Assembly: GCF_017354985.1 (NCBI RefSeq) | Contig: NZ_CP071501.1 | Coordinates: forward strand, 3,573,001 to 3,637,000 | DNA length: 64,000 bases | Direction: 5' to 3' | DNA from: Shewanella cyperi | GTDB taxonomy: Bacteria; Pseudomonadota; Gammaproteobacteria; Enterobacterales; Shewanellaceae | In this document: piece after piece, positions 17,347-26,392 of the stretch | Layout: each line of letters starts with the position of its first letter | Position numbering within the stretch: position 1 is the stretch's first letter | The notes under the pieces: model-generated | Database searches by the model: none | Told to the model about the DNA's origin: nothing | The model's input: only the letters and a program-made list of their open reading frames with translations | Made by a program: the position numbers and the translations under genes

Positions 17347-17937
17347 TCAGACGCCTCCGCCAATCCATTGCTGAAGACCGGCCATCAGGTTGGCAACCTG
17401 GGGATCCAGTGCACAAGCCCATATCCACCCCAAAGCCAACGCCGGTGCATAGGGCACTTTTTGGCCGGCGGCCTCGCCCGGTTCCGGTCGAAAATAGGTC
17501 TGGCAATACAAGCAGTCCCAATAGCGTTTCAGGGTTTGCAGCAAACCTCGCCCCCCCACCTTGCAGTAGATAAGCAACAGGCTGGTGACCGCGCCGGCGA
17601 CCACCCCATATACCAAGCTCCAAAGCAGCAATTGTGGGCCCATCAGTGCGCCAATACCCATCATGAGTTTTACGTCACCGGCCCCAAGAACCCGTAAAGC
17701 AAACACAGGAAACAACAAGGCAAATGCCAATGCAAACCCCAAGCTCGCCAACAACACGCCGTTAAGCTGAGCAAAGTAGCCATTAACGGCAAATCCACAG
17801 AAAATGGCGGCCAAACATAACAAGTTGGGGATACGTTGCCGATAGAGATCCAGGCCAATAGCCACGAGAAAGAAGCTGCCCGCCAACAGTACTTGCAGCA
17901 ATAATTGGGTCTGAAGCAACTGATGAGTGTCATTCAT
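17347..17937 (-). CDS. tadV: Flp prepilin peptidase TadV/CpaA
   Basis: Inner-membrane aspartic peptidase that cleaves Flp and the TadE/TadF pseudopilins. In 196 residues there are about six hydrophobic segments; the two catalytic aspartates are seen in IGLDLYRQRIPN (about residue 28) and in the GxGD motif LGAGDVKLM (about 88). The N-terminal methylase domain of PilD is absent, as expected for TadV. The gene follows the flp pilin after a gap of about 100 bases and runs directly into the AAA gene. Confidence 0.92.
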   Translation of the reverse strand: MNDTHQLLQTQLLLQVLLAGSFFLVAIGLDLYRQRIPNLLCLAAIFCGFAVNGYFAQLNGVLLASLGFALAFALLFPVFALRVLGAGDVKLMMGIGALMGPQLLLWSLVYGVVAGAVTSLLLIYCKVGGRGLLQTLKRYWDCLYCQTYFRPEPGEAAGQKVPYAPALALGWIWACALDPQVANLMAGLQQWIGGGV

Positions 17938-18041
17938 GGCAGCTCTTCCTCTTACTGGCGTTCCTGTGCAGTCAAAGGTCTCGAGTGCCCCCTCAACTAC
18001 TTGTCAAGGCCGGCACTCAAAGCTAGCGACATAAAAGACAC

Positions 18042-18236
18042 TTATTGAGTGCAATCCTGGCTGTTGCCGTTTACGGCAGACGCCAGACAATCGATTTTAG
18101 CCGTTGCGTTTTCACCCAAAAGATTAAACGCAGCAATCATGCCTCCTACCACCAAGCCACCGGCAATGGCATATTCCACCGCGGTCAAACCGCTCTCATC
18201 TTCTATGAATTCAGTCATCAGGTTTGCAAGTTTCAT
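18042..18236 (-). CDS. flp: Flp/Fap-type pilin
   Basis: Major subunit of the Tad pilus. The 64-residue prepilin has a 15-residue charged leader ending ESG, then LTAVEYAIAGGLVVGGMIAAF. Cleavage by TadV after that Gly leaves Glu at +5 and Tyr at +6, the Flp signature. The remaining tail is short and ends DCTQ, with two Cys that could form a disulfide. The frame is open further upstream, but the ATG at 18236 has a strong GGAGG at 9 bases and begins the conserved part. Only one flp copy is present. Confidence 0.93.
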   Translation of the reverse strand: MKLANLMTEFIEDESGLTAVEYAIAGGLVVGGMIAAFNLLGENATAKIDCLASAVNGNSQDCTQ

Positions 18237-18795
18237 TTCCACTTTCCTCCGAACACATATTAAACAGCGCGTATGAGGTACCCAGTAAGATCTGTGTGAA
18301 GAAGGCCTTGTCAGACAGAACATATCGACTGATATGTTGATGCTGCTGAGAAGACGCAGTGCTTCACCCGTCACTCCCCTCAATCAATGCCCTAAATACT
18401 TTTACCTCTTTACGCCATTCCTTTAGCGAGAAACTGAAAATGGTATTCCCAACTTCAGCTTTCACCCCAGCTTCGACGTTCAAAAAAGCACTTCTCAGCT
18501 GTAATTAAAGGTAGCAAAGGGGGGAGAGCGATTTTTAACTGAATAATTAATTGGTCCACCTGATTGCTTTTGGCATAGGATGGACAGGTCGGCAGGTTAA
18601 GACCACAAAAACACAAACTCATTAAAAACAAACAGTTAAAATGTAATTTATTTAATCTTTAAATCGATAAAACTTCAGATATTTAATATAAGATACTAAT
18701 TTTAATGAAAATTGTTAATTAATCTGCTGAACTCACTCATTTGTTTAATTATGGTTAAATAGGACCAGTTAATTAATCATAGAAAAAAGAATGCA
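18237..18795. other. Upstream region of the Tad operon, AT-rich, no gene seen
   Basis: About 560 bases without a credible gene. It must contain the promoter of the flp operon (minus strand). The part 18541-18790 is strikingly AT-rich (runs such as AATTTATTTAATC) compared with its surroundings, which suits H-NS-type silencing or a recombination scar; both are inference. A perfect 8-base inverted repeat lies at 18319-18338. No clear -35/-10 pair or sigma-54 site could be assigned. Confidence 0.6.
18319..18338. promoter_or_regulatory. Perfect inverted repeat upstream of flp
   Basis: AACATATC-GACT-GATATGTT, 8-base perfect arms and a 4-base spacer, about 85 bases upstream of the flp start. It may be a repressor/activator site or a hairpin in the flp leader RNA. 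Confidence 0.45.
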
Positions 18796-18924
18796 AGTGC
18801 GACTTTAGATTGGGATTTCATTACCCGGGATGCAGGTGCTCCCAATGCCATATGGGATGACAAACAACTGAAGCTTGAGGACAGTAATAATTCTGGATCT
18901 TCAGGATGGAAGTATTCTGTCTAA
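18796..18924 (+). pseudogene. Possible 3' remnant of an unrecognised gene
   Basis: A stretch without ATG but with protein-like composition on the plus strand: LDWDFITRDAGAPNAIWDDK, then a polar end GSSGWKYSV and a stop at 18922-18924. The frame is closed by a TAG about 45 bases upstream, so at most about 50 residues remain. It directly borders the AT-rich segment and overlaps the 3' end of the convergent HTH gene by 24 bases. I do not recognise the family; it may be chance. Confidence 0.25.
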
Positions 18925-19299
18925 GATACGGTAAATATTAGATATTTCGTAGTCTACGCCAAATGTAGTGGCAATATAGGATTGAATTTCCAGACCGCTC
19001 ATCTCAGTGCCGTCACCGTTGCGGCGCCTTTCTATATGCAACAACAGTTGCTGAAGCTGGGCTTGACTCAATGCCGATGGGCGCCCGGGACGTCTTTTTT
19101 CCATCAGCCCGGCTAAACCATGGGATAGATAATTACTGATCCAGGTATTGACGCTGGTTCGACTGACCTTTAAGTAAGCCGCTATCTGATAACGCGACTT
19201 ACCTTCAAGAAAATGTTGCAGCGCCAGCAGCCGCAGACGCATTCTGGCATTTTTCTCCTGGTGAATCAGCTTCATTAAATCAATAGGCTGCCTCGTCAT
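18901..19299 (-). CDS. IS630/Tc1-type helix-turn-helix protein lacking a DDE domain
   Basis: A 132-residue protein equal to the DNA-binding half of an IS630-type transposase: HTH at about 35-75 (KSRYQIAAYLKVSRTSVNTW), linker RRPGRPSALS, and a winged-helix part LEIQSYIATTFGVDYEISNIYRIL. No DDE catalytic domain follows on either strand and no terminal inverted repeats were seen. Its ATG overlaps the stop of the L,D-transpeptidase gene by 4 bases (ATGA), so it may be co-expressed as a domesticated regulator; alternatively it is a truncated transposase. Shewanella genomes contain similar stand-alone proteins (recollection). Confidence 0.75.
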   Translation of the reverse strand: MTRQPIDLMKLIHQEKNARMRLRLLALQHFLEGKSRYQIAAYLKVSRTSVNTWISNYLSHGLAGLMEKRRPGRPSALSQAQLQQLLLHIERRRNGDGTEMSGLEIQSYIATTFGVDYEISNIYRILDRILPS

Positions 19300-20828
19300 A
19301 AAGCACTTCCTTGGTTCAGTCCCAGTTCAGCCCATACCGAATGCTGCCGATCCAGACCATAAATATCTTCCCTGAATTGCAGTATCCCTTCTGAGTTCAC
19401 CCAGGCTGTTTGGTAGCCGACTATCACAGCTATGGGGGTAGTCAGAACGAAATCCCTGGGCTCGGTGAGCTTCAGGGCCAGGGAGATAGCCTTTGGATCC
19501 AGATCTGGTGCTTTGGATTGCAGAAAAGCCAACAAGCCCTTCGGATCCTCCAGGCGAATACAGCCGTGGCTCAAGGCGCGCCCGGTTTGGGAGAACAGCG
19601 ATTTGACGGGAGTGTCGTGCAAATAAATGGCTTCATCATTGCGGATGGAAAAGCGCAATTTCCCAAGGGCATTCGCCGGGCCGGGGGCTTGTACCAAGCT
19701 ATATTGCCTTAACAGTGTGGACAATTGTTCCGGGGTTTCCCTCCCCAACGCCAACGACGGAACACCATCGGATGACAAACTGTGTAAAACAAACCCCTGA
19801 CGCGCAAGCAGGCCGGGATCACGGACGTTATTCGGCAACAACTCCCGATAGATAATACTGGCAGGCGGCCTCCACTCCGGGTTCACAGTAAAGTGGGTCA
19901 AGCTGGTCTCTAATAAAGGCGTGGGTGTCGACGCTGAGCCAACTATAACCCTCATCTGCAGCACATTTTTCCCCTGCTCCAGCGCATATAACTGAAACTC
20001 GGGCAAGTTGATCCAGATATAGGCTTCGGGCAAAGCCACGGGTAAAGACAAGGCTCGCCACAGGTTAGTCTGTATCTGCAACAGTCTTTCCCCTGGTGAC
20101 GTATTCAAAGCCGCCAAGGTGCGGGGATCGAGTTTGCCGCTTTGCTCCAGACCATGGCGGGCCTGGAAATGTTGTAACCCCAATTTCAGACCGGGATCAT
20201 AAATCGCATCCCGATAGCTGTCGGTTTTCCTGGGTTTCAAGTCCCCCAGTTGCGTCAGCATCCAACGCAGTTTGGCTATCTCAGCCGTCCTGTGCCCCAA
20301 CCTGAATTCAAAGGGTGTCAATGACGGCCACTCATAGCGGCTTAGTTCACGGTAATAACTCAGCATGGGTCTGAGATTTTGGAATTGTGGCCAGGGTGAC
20401 GTCAGCTCGGCAACCATGGTGTCCAGGTCCCCATTGCCGGCCCGTTGCCGCAAGGATTCAATACTAGTGACCAGTGCTCTTGCACCGTTTTGGGAGAGTT
20501 TCCGGGCTAATTGCAGATACACAGCGCTATAGGCTTCGTCGACTGAGGTCAACTCGACGGCTGTTTGTGGCAAGGGTGGCAGCATTATGCCGAGATCGAT
20601 GGCCAGCTTTCGCAACCTGAGTGCCGGGAACTTGGGACCCTGAGGGTTGAACCAAATCAGCCCGGGGAAAGAGGTACTGCCACCGTCTTCCACTTCAGTA
20701 GCCGTAGGCACGTTAACTTGCCCGGCCAACAAGGATGAGGACAACAAACAAGCGACACAGCACACCAGACCGGGACTTATCCTGCCCCCGCTTCTCCTCT
20801 GAAACGCCCTCTTCCAGCCAAGCGTCAT
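19296..20828 (-). CDS. L,D-transpeptidase, YcbB/LdtD type
   Basis: Periplasmic enzyme making 3-3 cross-links in peptidoglycan. In 510 residues: signal-anchor about 21-37 (VCCVACLLSSSLLAG), a scaffold domain, a peptidoglycan-binding domain about 225-250 (DPGLKLGLQHFQARHGLEQSG), and the YkuD catalytic domain about 275-440. The catalytic motif SHGCIRLEDP is intact, with the preceding LHDT His. The frame is open to a TTG at 20897, but the ATG at 20828 has GGGAG upstream. Overall layout resembles LdtD (YcbB); a specific substrate cannot be inferred. The HTH gene is coupled to its end. Confidence 0.88.
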   Translation of the reverse strand: MTLGWKRAFQRRSGGRISPGLVCCVACLLSSSLLAGQVNVPTATEVEDGGSTSFPGLIWFNPQGPKFPALRLRKLAIDLGIMLPPLPQTAVELTSVDEAYSAVYLQLARKLSQNGARALVTSIESLRQRAGNGDLDTMVAELTSPWPQFQNLRPMLSYYRELSRYEWPSLTPFEFRLGHRTAEIAKLRWMLTQLGDLKPRKTDSYRDAIYDPGLKLGLQHFQARHGLEQSGKLDPRTLAALNTSPGERLLQIQTNLWRALSLPVALPEAYIWINLPEFQLYALEQGKNVLQMRVIVGSASTPTPLLETSLTHFTVNPEWRPPASIIYRELLPNNVRDPGLLARQGFVLHSLSSDGVPSLALGRETPEQLSTLLRQYSLVQAPGPANALGKLRFSIRNDEAIYLHDTPVKSLFSQTGRALSHGCIRLEDPKGLLAFLQSKAPDLDPKAISLALKLTEPRDFVLTTPIAVIVGYQTAWVNSEGILQFREDIYGLDRQHSVWAELGLNQGSAL

Positions 20829-21062
20829 CAACTCATCACTCCCACAAGGTTCCAGCCATTCACCTAAAGCTCTAGTATAGTTTCTGAGCAACAACAACCC
20901 GGAATATGACGCGCATCCCTGCCGGCCGCCAACGATTAACCAGTCCTTGACTGGCTCAAGCCCACGTCGTAAGCCTGGTTCCTGTCTATACTTTTTAGAG
21001 ACCAGAGTCGGAGCGCTGATGCTCTTGAGCGATCTGGGAATAATGGGGAAGGCGGAGCGCGA

Positions 21063-21377
21063 ATGGCCAAGAACAAAATACTGGCAGCAAAATTCAGTTT
21101 AAATCTCATTATCTTGCTGTTGCTGGTCACCATAGCGCTGCCCGCTTGGCAGGTGGTGCAGATAAGGTACGCGCTAGAGTCCGGCGAAGAATCCGGGGCA
21201 ACATTGGCCGAACGCTATCTTCTGCTTGGCGATTGGCCATCGGGCCATGGCGAAAACCTGCTGGCACATGTTGAAGATTTCAAAGTTGAAAGCACGACTG
21301 CACAAAAAGGCGCGTTGACAGATAAAACACTTGGCGGCCCCCAAGCACAGCTTACAAAAAATGCGCCGCAGGAGTGA
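21063..21377 (+). CDS. Small single-pass membrane protein, unknown
   Basis: A 104-residue protein with one strongly hydrophobic N-terminal segment (about 12-30, LNLIILLLLVTIALPAWQVV) and a polar 70-residue tail predicted to be periplasmic. GGAG lies 5 bases before the ATG. It precedes the sulfatase-fold gene by 79 bases on the same strand and may be the first gene of the envelope glycoconjugate cluster. No family recognised. Confidence 0.65.
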   Translation: MAKNKILAAKFSLNLIILLLLVTIALPAWQVVQIRYALESGEESGATLAERYLLLGDWPSGHGENLLAHVEDFKVESTTAQKGALTDKTLGGPQAQLTKNAPQE

Positions 21378-21456
21378 CAACCGCGAGCCGGTTGCAAACC
21401 GGCATGCGTATCTGACCGAATCAAACCGGGAAGAATTTTAGGCATACGGGGAAGGC

Positions 21457-23544
21457 ATGGGCCAAGGAACAGCAGCATTGCACTCTACTCACTCCGGGGC
21501 ACAGGTCTCGTTGCTGCGCACCTTCTTCAGAACCCTGGCACTGATGATACTGCTGCTGATCATCTTGTTTAATTACAAACACCTGATCCAGTATTACTCA
21601 GCCCTTTCCATGGCCGATACCATGATGCAGCTGGATTCAAGCCAACTGCTGAGCCGGGGATTCATCCTAGATATTGGCTTATTTATCGCTGCGATACTGT
21701 TTCTGCATGGCCTCTGGGCTGCCGTAATCACCCTGTCGTGCCATCCTTGGTTCAACCGGATAGCTGACGATACCCTGCGCACCCAGATTTGGTTCATACT
21801 GCTCCTGCTGCATCTGATACTGGCACTGGCAGCCAATTCATTGCTGTACCCCACCTCCCTGCTGGGGATATTCCGCGGCAGTCCCATGGCAAGTGTGCCC
21901 TTTGTCGGCCTGTTGGGCCTGCTGTTGCTGGCCAATTTTCTCTATGGGGTGTTGACGCTGCTGCATATCCCTTTGTTAAAGGGAGTGACCATGGGCACAG
22001 TGCTGATCCTCTTGGGATTGGGAATAGCCTGGATAACGCCTGCCCCCGTCAGCCAAACCAAGGGCAACAAGGCCAACCCGAACGTGTTTATCATTGGCAT
22101 TGACGCCTTGAGACCTGATCATCTGGCTTACCTCGGTGCAGATGCCAACCTGGCTCCCAAACTGAATGCCTTGCTGGCACAGGCCAATCTTTATGACCGA
22201 GCCTATACGCCATTGGGTCGAACCTATGTGGCCTGGATGAGCATATTGTCGGGCCTGTATCCCACCAATAATGGCGCCCGCTTTAATCTCGCTCCCCCCG
22301 AGCTGGTGCAAAAGCCCTTCCCCTTGGTGGACGCGCTGTCAAAGCGAGGCTACCAGACAACCTACGCCATGGATGAACGACGCTTTAATCAGATTGATGA
22401 AGAGTACGGATTCGATAGCGTGGTGGGCCCCAAGGTTGGTGCGGCCGACGCCATTATTGCCAATCTGGCGGACTTACCCCTGGTTAATCTGTTGATCAAT
22501 ACCTCGGTGGGCCAATATTTGTTTCCCTATCTCAATATCAATCGCGCCTACGGCAAAACCTACGACCCGCAATTATTCAACAAAAGAGTCGTGACCAGTC
22601 TGTCACCCACAGCGCCCAACTTTCTGGCCATTCATTTTTGCCAACTGCATTGGCCCTTCACCTCCAAGGACTTTGTTGAACTCGACAGCAACCAATGGCA
22701 AGGAAACTATAACCATTTCATGTACAAGGCCATGCTGAAGAAGGTCGATAGCCAATTGGATGACTTTATGACGCAGCTGGCACACAAAGGCATGCTCGAC
22801 AATGCGCACGTATTTATCGTTTCTGATCACGGTGAAGGCTTCATGCTGCCGCAAGACAGGCTCACAACCCGAGATGGGGAGGACCGAGAACTCAATGTGT
22901 CGGCCTGGGGTCACGGCACCAATCTGCTGGCCCAGGAGCAAACCCATGTGCTGTTGGCACACCTGAAATATAGCCTTGGCAAGCCGGTCAACCCGGCACA
23001 GCGGATCGATGGACTGTTTTCATTGGTCGACATAGTCCCCACCCTGTATGCCGAACTGGGCCTCCCCCTGGACACAAAAGTGGATGGCCAGCCCCTGCCA
23101 AAACACACCCGGCCGGACCAGGACAACCGCATGGTATTTGTCGAATCCTCATTGCCCGTACGTTCGGTTAATGCCAGTTTCATTAATGAAAAGAAAGTGT
23201 TGTCCGAAACAGCATCCCAATACGAAGTCCGGAAAAATGGCCGGGCCGTCATGAAGCCTGAGGCCTACAACACGAACATCGCCCGCAAACAGCGGGCCGT
23301 GTATCACAGGCAATGGCAGTTGGTGCTGTTCCCCGATGATAAGGAGCCGGTTCTGGTCAATACCCAGACCAAAGACTGGCACTACCTGGGCAATTACCAG
23401 GGCGACGCCCCATGGCGGGAAATGCTCTCGGCCCTCTGTGGGCATTATCGAGATGATCCCGGGTTCAACAAGTTCAAGGGCTGCCAAATCCACGTGGCCA
23501 CGGGAAGCGAAGCGGCCAATTCACCCAACGCTCAGGAGCATTGA
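21457..23544 (+). CDS. Membrane-anchored sulfatase-fold phosphotransferase/hydrolase
   Basis: A 695-residue protein with five predicted N-terminal membrane helices (about 25-45, 65-88, 105-127, 145-165, 170-190) and a periplasmic alkaline-phosphatase-superfamily domain from about 205. Metal/catalytic elements: NVFIIGIDALRPDHL (Asp about 216), GRTYVAWMSILSGLYP (Thr about 255 as likely nucleophile), VFIVSDHGEGF and WGHGTNLL. The CxPxR/SxPxR motif of true sulfatases is missing; Thr plus five helices is the design of LtaS, EptA and OpgB phospho-alcohol transferases. So transfer of phosphoglycerol or phosphoethanolamine to a glycan or lipid is likelier than sulfate removal; this is inference. The GT39-like gene follows by 3 bases. 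Confidence 0.8.
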   Translation: MGQGTAALHSTHSGAQVSLLRTFFRTLALMILLLIILFNYKHLIQYYSALSMADTMMQLDSSQLLSRGFILDIGLFIAAILFLHGLWAAVITLSCHPWFNRIADDTLRTQIWFILLLLHLILALAANSLLYPTSLLGIFRGSPMASVPFVGLLGLLLLANFLYGVLTLLHIPLLKGVTMGTVLILLGLGIAWITPAPVSQTKGNKANPNVFIIGIDALRPDHLAYLGADANLAPKLNALLAQANLYDRAYTPLGRTYVAWMSILSGLYPTNNGARFNLAPPELVQKPFPLVDALSKRGYQTTYAMDERRFNQIDEEYGFDSVVGPKVGAADAIIANLADLPLVNLLINTSVGQYLFPYLNINRAYGKTYDPQLFNKRVVTSLSPTAPNFLAIHFCQLHWPFTSKDFVELDSNQWQGNYNHFMYKAMLKKVDSQLDDFMTQLAHKGMLDNAHVFIVSDHGEGFMLPQDRLTTRDGEDRELNVSAWGHGTNLLAQEQTHVLLAHLKYSLGKPVNPAQRIDGLFSLVDIVPTLYAELGLPLDTKVDGQPLPKHTRPDQDNRMVFVESSLPVRSVNASFINEKKVLSETASQYEVRKNGRAVMKPEAYNTNIARKQRAVYHRQWQLVLFPDDKEPVLVNTQTKDWHYLGNYQGDAPWREMLSALCGHYRDDPGFNKFKGCQIHVATGSEAANSPNAQEH

Positions 23545-23547
23545 GTC

Positions 23548-25269
23548 ATGGACACCCTGGTTGAAAATACTCAAACCAAGGTATGGAACTCAGTTCTGAC
23601 TCAAACACATTGGTTGACCGGCTTGCTTTGCCTCGCTTTGGCAGGGCGTCTGTACGTTGGCTGCCGCTACGAAATTAACTGGGATGAGTTCTATTATCTG
23701 TCACTGATCTACGATCATCTGCGAGGTGACCTAAGCTACGGACTACAAACCTTTCATGTGCACCTGTTCAGCTGGGTGACCTGGCTCCCGGAAAATGAAG
23801 CAGAGCAGATAATTGCGCTGCGACTGCTGATGTTATTGTTGCAGTTGCTCACCTGCCTGTTGATCTTCCGCATTTGCCGCCGCTTCAGCAGCCTTAACGG
23901 CGCACTGTTCAGCGTACTGGCGTATGCCGCCCTTTCCTACAATATGCGCATGGGCAACAGTTTCAGGGTCGACCCCTTACTGAGCTGCTGCCTGATGGCA
24001 ACATTGGATGTAGTACTGCAAAAAAAGACAACCAAGGCCCTCTGGGCGTTGGCTGGATTGGCAATGGCACTGGCCATGATGCTCAGCATAAAGTCAGCCC
24101 TTTATCTGCCGACCATAGGGCTTATTCTCTTGATTACCCTGTTGAGACCCAAGCACGACAGGTTAGGCCAACACCATTGGCCGCCCCTCATTACGGCAGC
24201 AGTGATGGGTTTCGCCCTCATGTACCTTTACCACTACGCCAGTTTGGGAAGTATCACAGGACTCTCGGACGTATCCCTGCTGTCCCACAGTCTGGACAAA
24301 ACACTTGAGCAGAATACGCTCTTCCCCAGAAAACGTTACCTCAGCTATAGCTTCATCGTGGACATGGGATTTTGGCTGACCCTGTTGTATGGCTTGAAGA
24401 TTGCTTTGAACAAAGCGATAGACAAAAGCCAGAAGCAGGAAGCCTGGCTGCTGCTGGCATTGCTGCTGCCACTGACGTCCCTGTTGTTCTACCGCAATGC
24501 CTTTCCCTACTATTACGCCTTTATATTGGCCCCAGTCAGTCCTCTGTGTGGCATTGCCTGGGACGGCCTGGAGCAGCATTCCGGCAAAGCAGAAACCAAC
24601 GCCATCAAGGGCCTGGTATTGCTGAGTTTTAGCGGCAGCATACTGTTCAATGGATTTTGGATGCCATATGCACGCAACCTGGACAACCAACAGCAATTGC
24701 TGGCCCTGGTGCACAGGCTCTTCCCCGAGCCTTCCACCTACATTGACCGCTGTGGCATGGTGTCTTCCTTCCAACAGGTCGGTTTTTTCATGAGCACCTG
24801 GGGAATGGAGAACTATCACCTCAGACAAAGCCCGCTGCTTACCAAGGCCATATCGTCATACAAACCAGCGTTTTTTATCGCCAATCTCGACTCGCTTGAT
24901 ATCTCCCGGGCACGCTCGGCGGGGCCGGCGGCTTACCAGCTACTGGCGGAAGACAAGCAAAGCCTGAGCGACAACTATATTCACCATTGGGGTGAACTCT
25001 ACGTGGCAGGCAAGGAGTTTGTACTCACTCCCCCCGCGGGGGAGCAAAACTTCACTATCATAATTAATGGAGGCTATACCCTGGAGGGGCATGGCAAGGT
25101 CTTGATTGATGGAGAGGAATTCATGCCCGGAGACCTTGTACAGCTGAATGCCGGTCAGCACAGCATCAGCGCAATGACGATCGCAGGAAAATTCAGCCTG
25201 CGCTGGGGAGAGCAGCTGTATCGCCCGGAAAAGGACCCGGAGGAGCGCTCCATTTTCAACGGCTTCTGA
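23548..25269 (+). CDS. GT39-like (PMT/ArnT-type) integral membrane glycosyltransferase
   Basis: A 573-residue protein with about ten membrane helices up to residue 400 and a C-terminal periplasmic domain of about 170 residues. The first periplasmic loop has the GT39/GT-C acidic pair in INWDEFYYLSL (Asp 46, Glu 47). Enzymes of this class transfer a sugar from a polyprenyl-phosphate donor to lipid A, protein or glycan on the outer face of the inner membrane. The GT2 gene 53 bases downstream is a plausible maker of that donor. AGGAG lies 9 bases before the ATG. Confidence 0.78.
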   Translation: MDTLVENTQTKVWNSVLTQTHWLTGLLCLALAGRLYVGCRYEINWDEFYYLSLIYDHLRGDLSYGLQTFHVHLFSWVTWLPENEAEQIIALRLLMLLLQLLTCLLIFRICRRFSSLNGALFSVLAYAALSYNMRMGNSFRVDPLLSCCLMATLDVVLQKKTTKALWALAGLAMALAMMLSIKSALYLPTIGLILLITLLRPKHDRLGQHHWPPLITAAVMGFALMYLYHYASLGSITGLSDVSLLSHSLDKTLEQNTLFPRKRYLSYSFIVDMGFWLTLLYGLKIALNKAIDKSQKQEAWLLLALLLPLTSLLFYRNAFPYYYAFILAPVSPLCGIAWDGLEQHSGKAETNAIKGLVLLSFSGSILFNGFWMPYARNLDNQQQLLALVHRLFPEPSTYIDRCGMVSSFQQVGFFMSTWGMENYHLRQSPLLTKAISSYKPAFFIANLDSLDISRARSAGPAAYQLLAEDKQSLSDNYIHHWGELYVAGKEFVLTPPAGEQNFTIIINGGYTLEGHGKVLIDGEEFMPGDLVQLNAGQHSISAMTIAGKFSLRWGEQLYRPEKDPEERSIFNGF

Positions 25270-25322
25270 ATTTGAACACTGGGCAGCAACCAACATTCAC
25301 AGAGATGGCATAAGGTATTGAG

Positions 25323-26354
25323 ATGAAGCTGATTGTGCAAATTCCTTGCTACAACGAAGCCGCCAGCATTGGGGCTGTCATCGCTGCCGTGCCAAAGCAC
25401 ATCCCTGGGGTAGAGAGCATAGAGATACTGGTGATCGATGATGGTTCCACCGACGCCACGGTCGACATGGCCCGCGCAGCCGGAGCCAATCACATTATAT
25501 CCAACACGGGCAATATGGGGCTGGCCCGCAGTTTTCACACCGGAATAGAAACCTGCCTGCAACTGGGCGCAGACATCATAGTCAACACCGATGGTGACAA
25601 CCAATATTGCGGAGCCGACATCAGCCGTCTGGTGCAGCCCATACTGGCTGCCAAGGCCGACATAGTCATAGGCGACAGGGGCGGCTTCAGCAATCCCCAT
25701 TTCTCTTGTTTTAAAAAGACCTTGCAGGTATTGGGCAGTTTCATCATCAAAAAGATGACCAAGTTGAACATAACGGATGCCGTCAGTGGCTTCAGGGCCC
25801 TGTCACGCCACGCCGCCCAACAGATCAATATAGTCTCCGAATTCAGCTACACCATAGAAATGCTGGTGCAGGCCAGCGCCAAACGTTTGAGCGTGGTCTC
25901 TGTGCCGGTGGCCACCAATGAGAAACAGCGCGACTCGCGGCTTTTTCGCAGCATTCCCCAATTCCTGTATTTCTCGATCACCACCTTGCTGCGGATGTAC
26001 ACCATGTACCGGCCGCTGCGGGTGTTCTTTACCCTGGGTCTGCTGGCCCTGATTGCGGGAAGCATCCCCATAGTGCGCTTCATCTATTTTTATTGGCTGG
26101 GACAGGGCGATGGGCATGTGCAATCACTGGTACTCGGCGGCACATTAGTCATTCTCGGGGTATTCACCCTACTGGCCGGTTTGATTGCCGATTTAATTAA
26201 TTTCAATCGCAGATTGATTGAAAAAATGTTGCTCCGCATCGATCAACTTGAGCAGCAATTGGCATCCAGCCAGGGTGAGTCCAAACAAGGGATTGTGACC
26301 GAACAGACAGACACCACAGATAAGCCACAGCCAAAGATTGGCAGAATTAAATAA
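25323..26354 (+). CDS. GT2 glycosyltransferase, dolichol/polyprenyl-phosphate sugar synthase type
   Basis: A 343-residue protein: GT-A domain about 1-225 with IPCYNEAASIGAVI, VIDDGSTD (Asp 39, 40) and the metal-binding NTDGDNQY (Asp 90, 92), then two C-terminal membrane helices (about 236-256 and 275-297) and a charged tail. This is the plan of GtrB/DPM1-type enzymes that load a sugar on polyprenyl phosphate in the cytoplasmic leaflet. It probably feeds the GT39-like enzyme encoded just upstream. Sugar unknown. Confidence 0.85.
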   Translation: MKLIVQIPCYNEAASIGAVIAAVPKHIPGVESIEILVIDDGSTDATVDMARAAGANHIISNTGNMGLARSFHTGIETCLQLGADIIVNTDGDNQYCGADISRLVQPILAAKADIVIGDRGGFSNPHFSCFKKTLQVLGSFIIKKMTKLNITDAVSGFRALSRHAAQQINIVSEFSYTIEMLVQASAKRLSVVSVPVATNEKQRDSRLFRSIPQFLYFSITTLLRMYTMYRPLRVFFTLGLLALIAGSIPIVRFIYFYWLGQGDGHVQSLVLGGTLVILGVFTLLAGLIADLINFNRRLIEKMLLRIDQLEQQLASSQGESKQGIVTEQTDTTDKPQPKIGRIK

Positions 26355-26392
26355 CCCAAAGCCGCGTGTGATTTATAGGATAAATAATGTAG

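Noticed and set aside
4939..18900. Tad cluster as a genomic island inserted in tRNA-Leu with flanking att repeats
   Set aside because: No copy of the tRNA 3' end was found near 18,237-18,900 and no integrase gene exists; the repeats are all beside the tRNA.
18901..19299. Intact IS630 insertion sequence
   Set aside because: Only the DNA-binding half is present; no DDE domain, terminal inverted repeats or TA duplication was seen.
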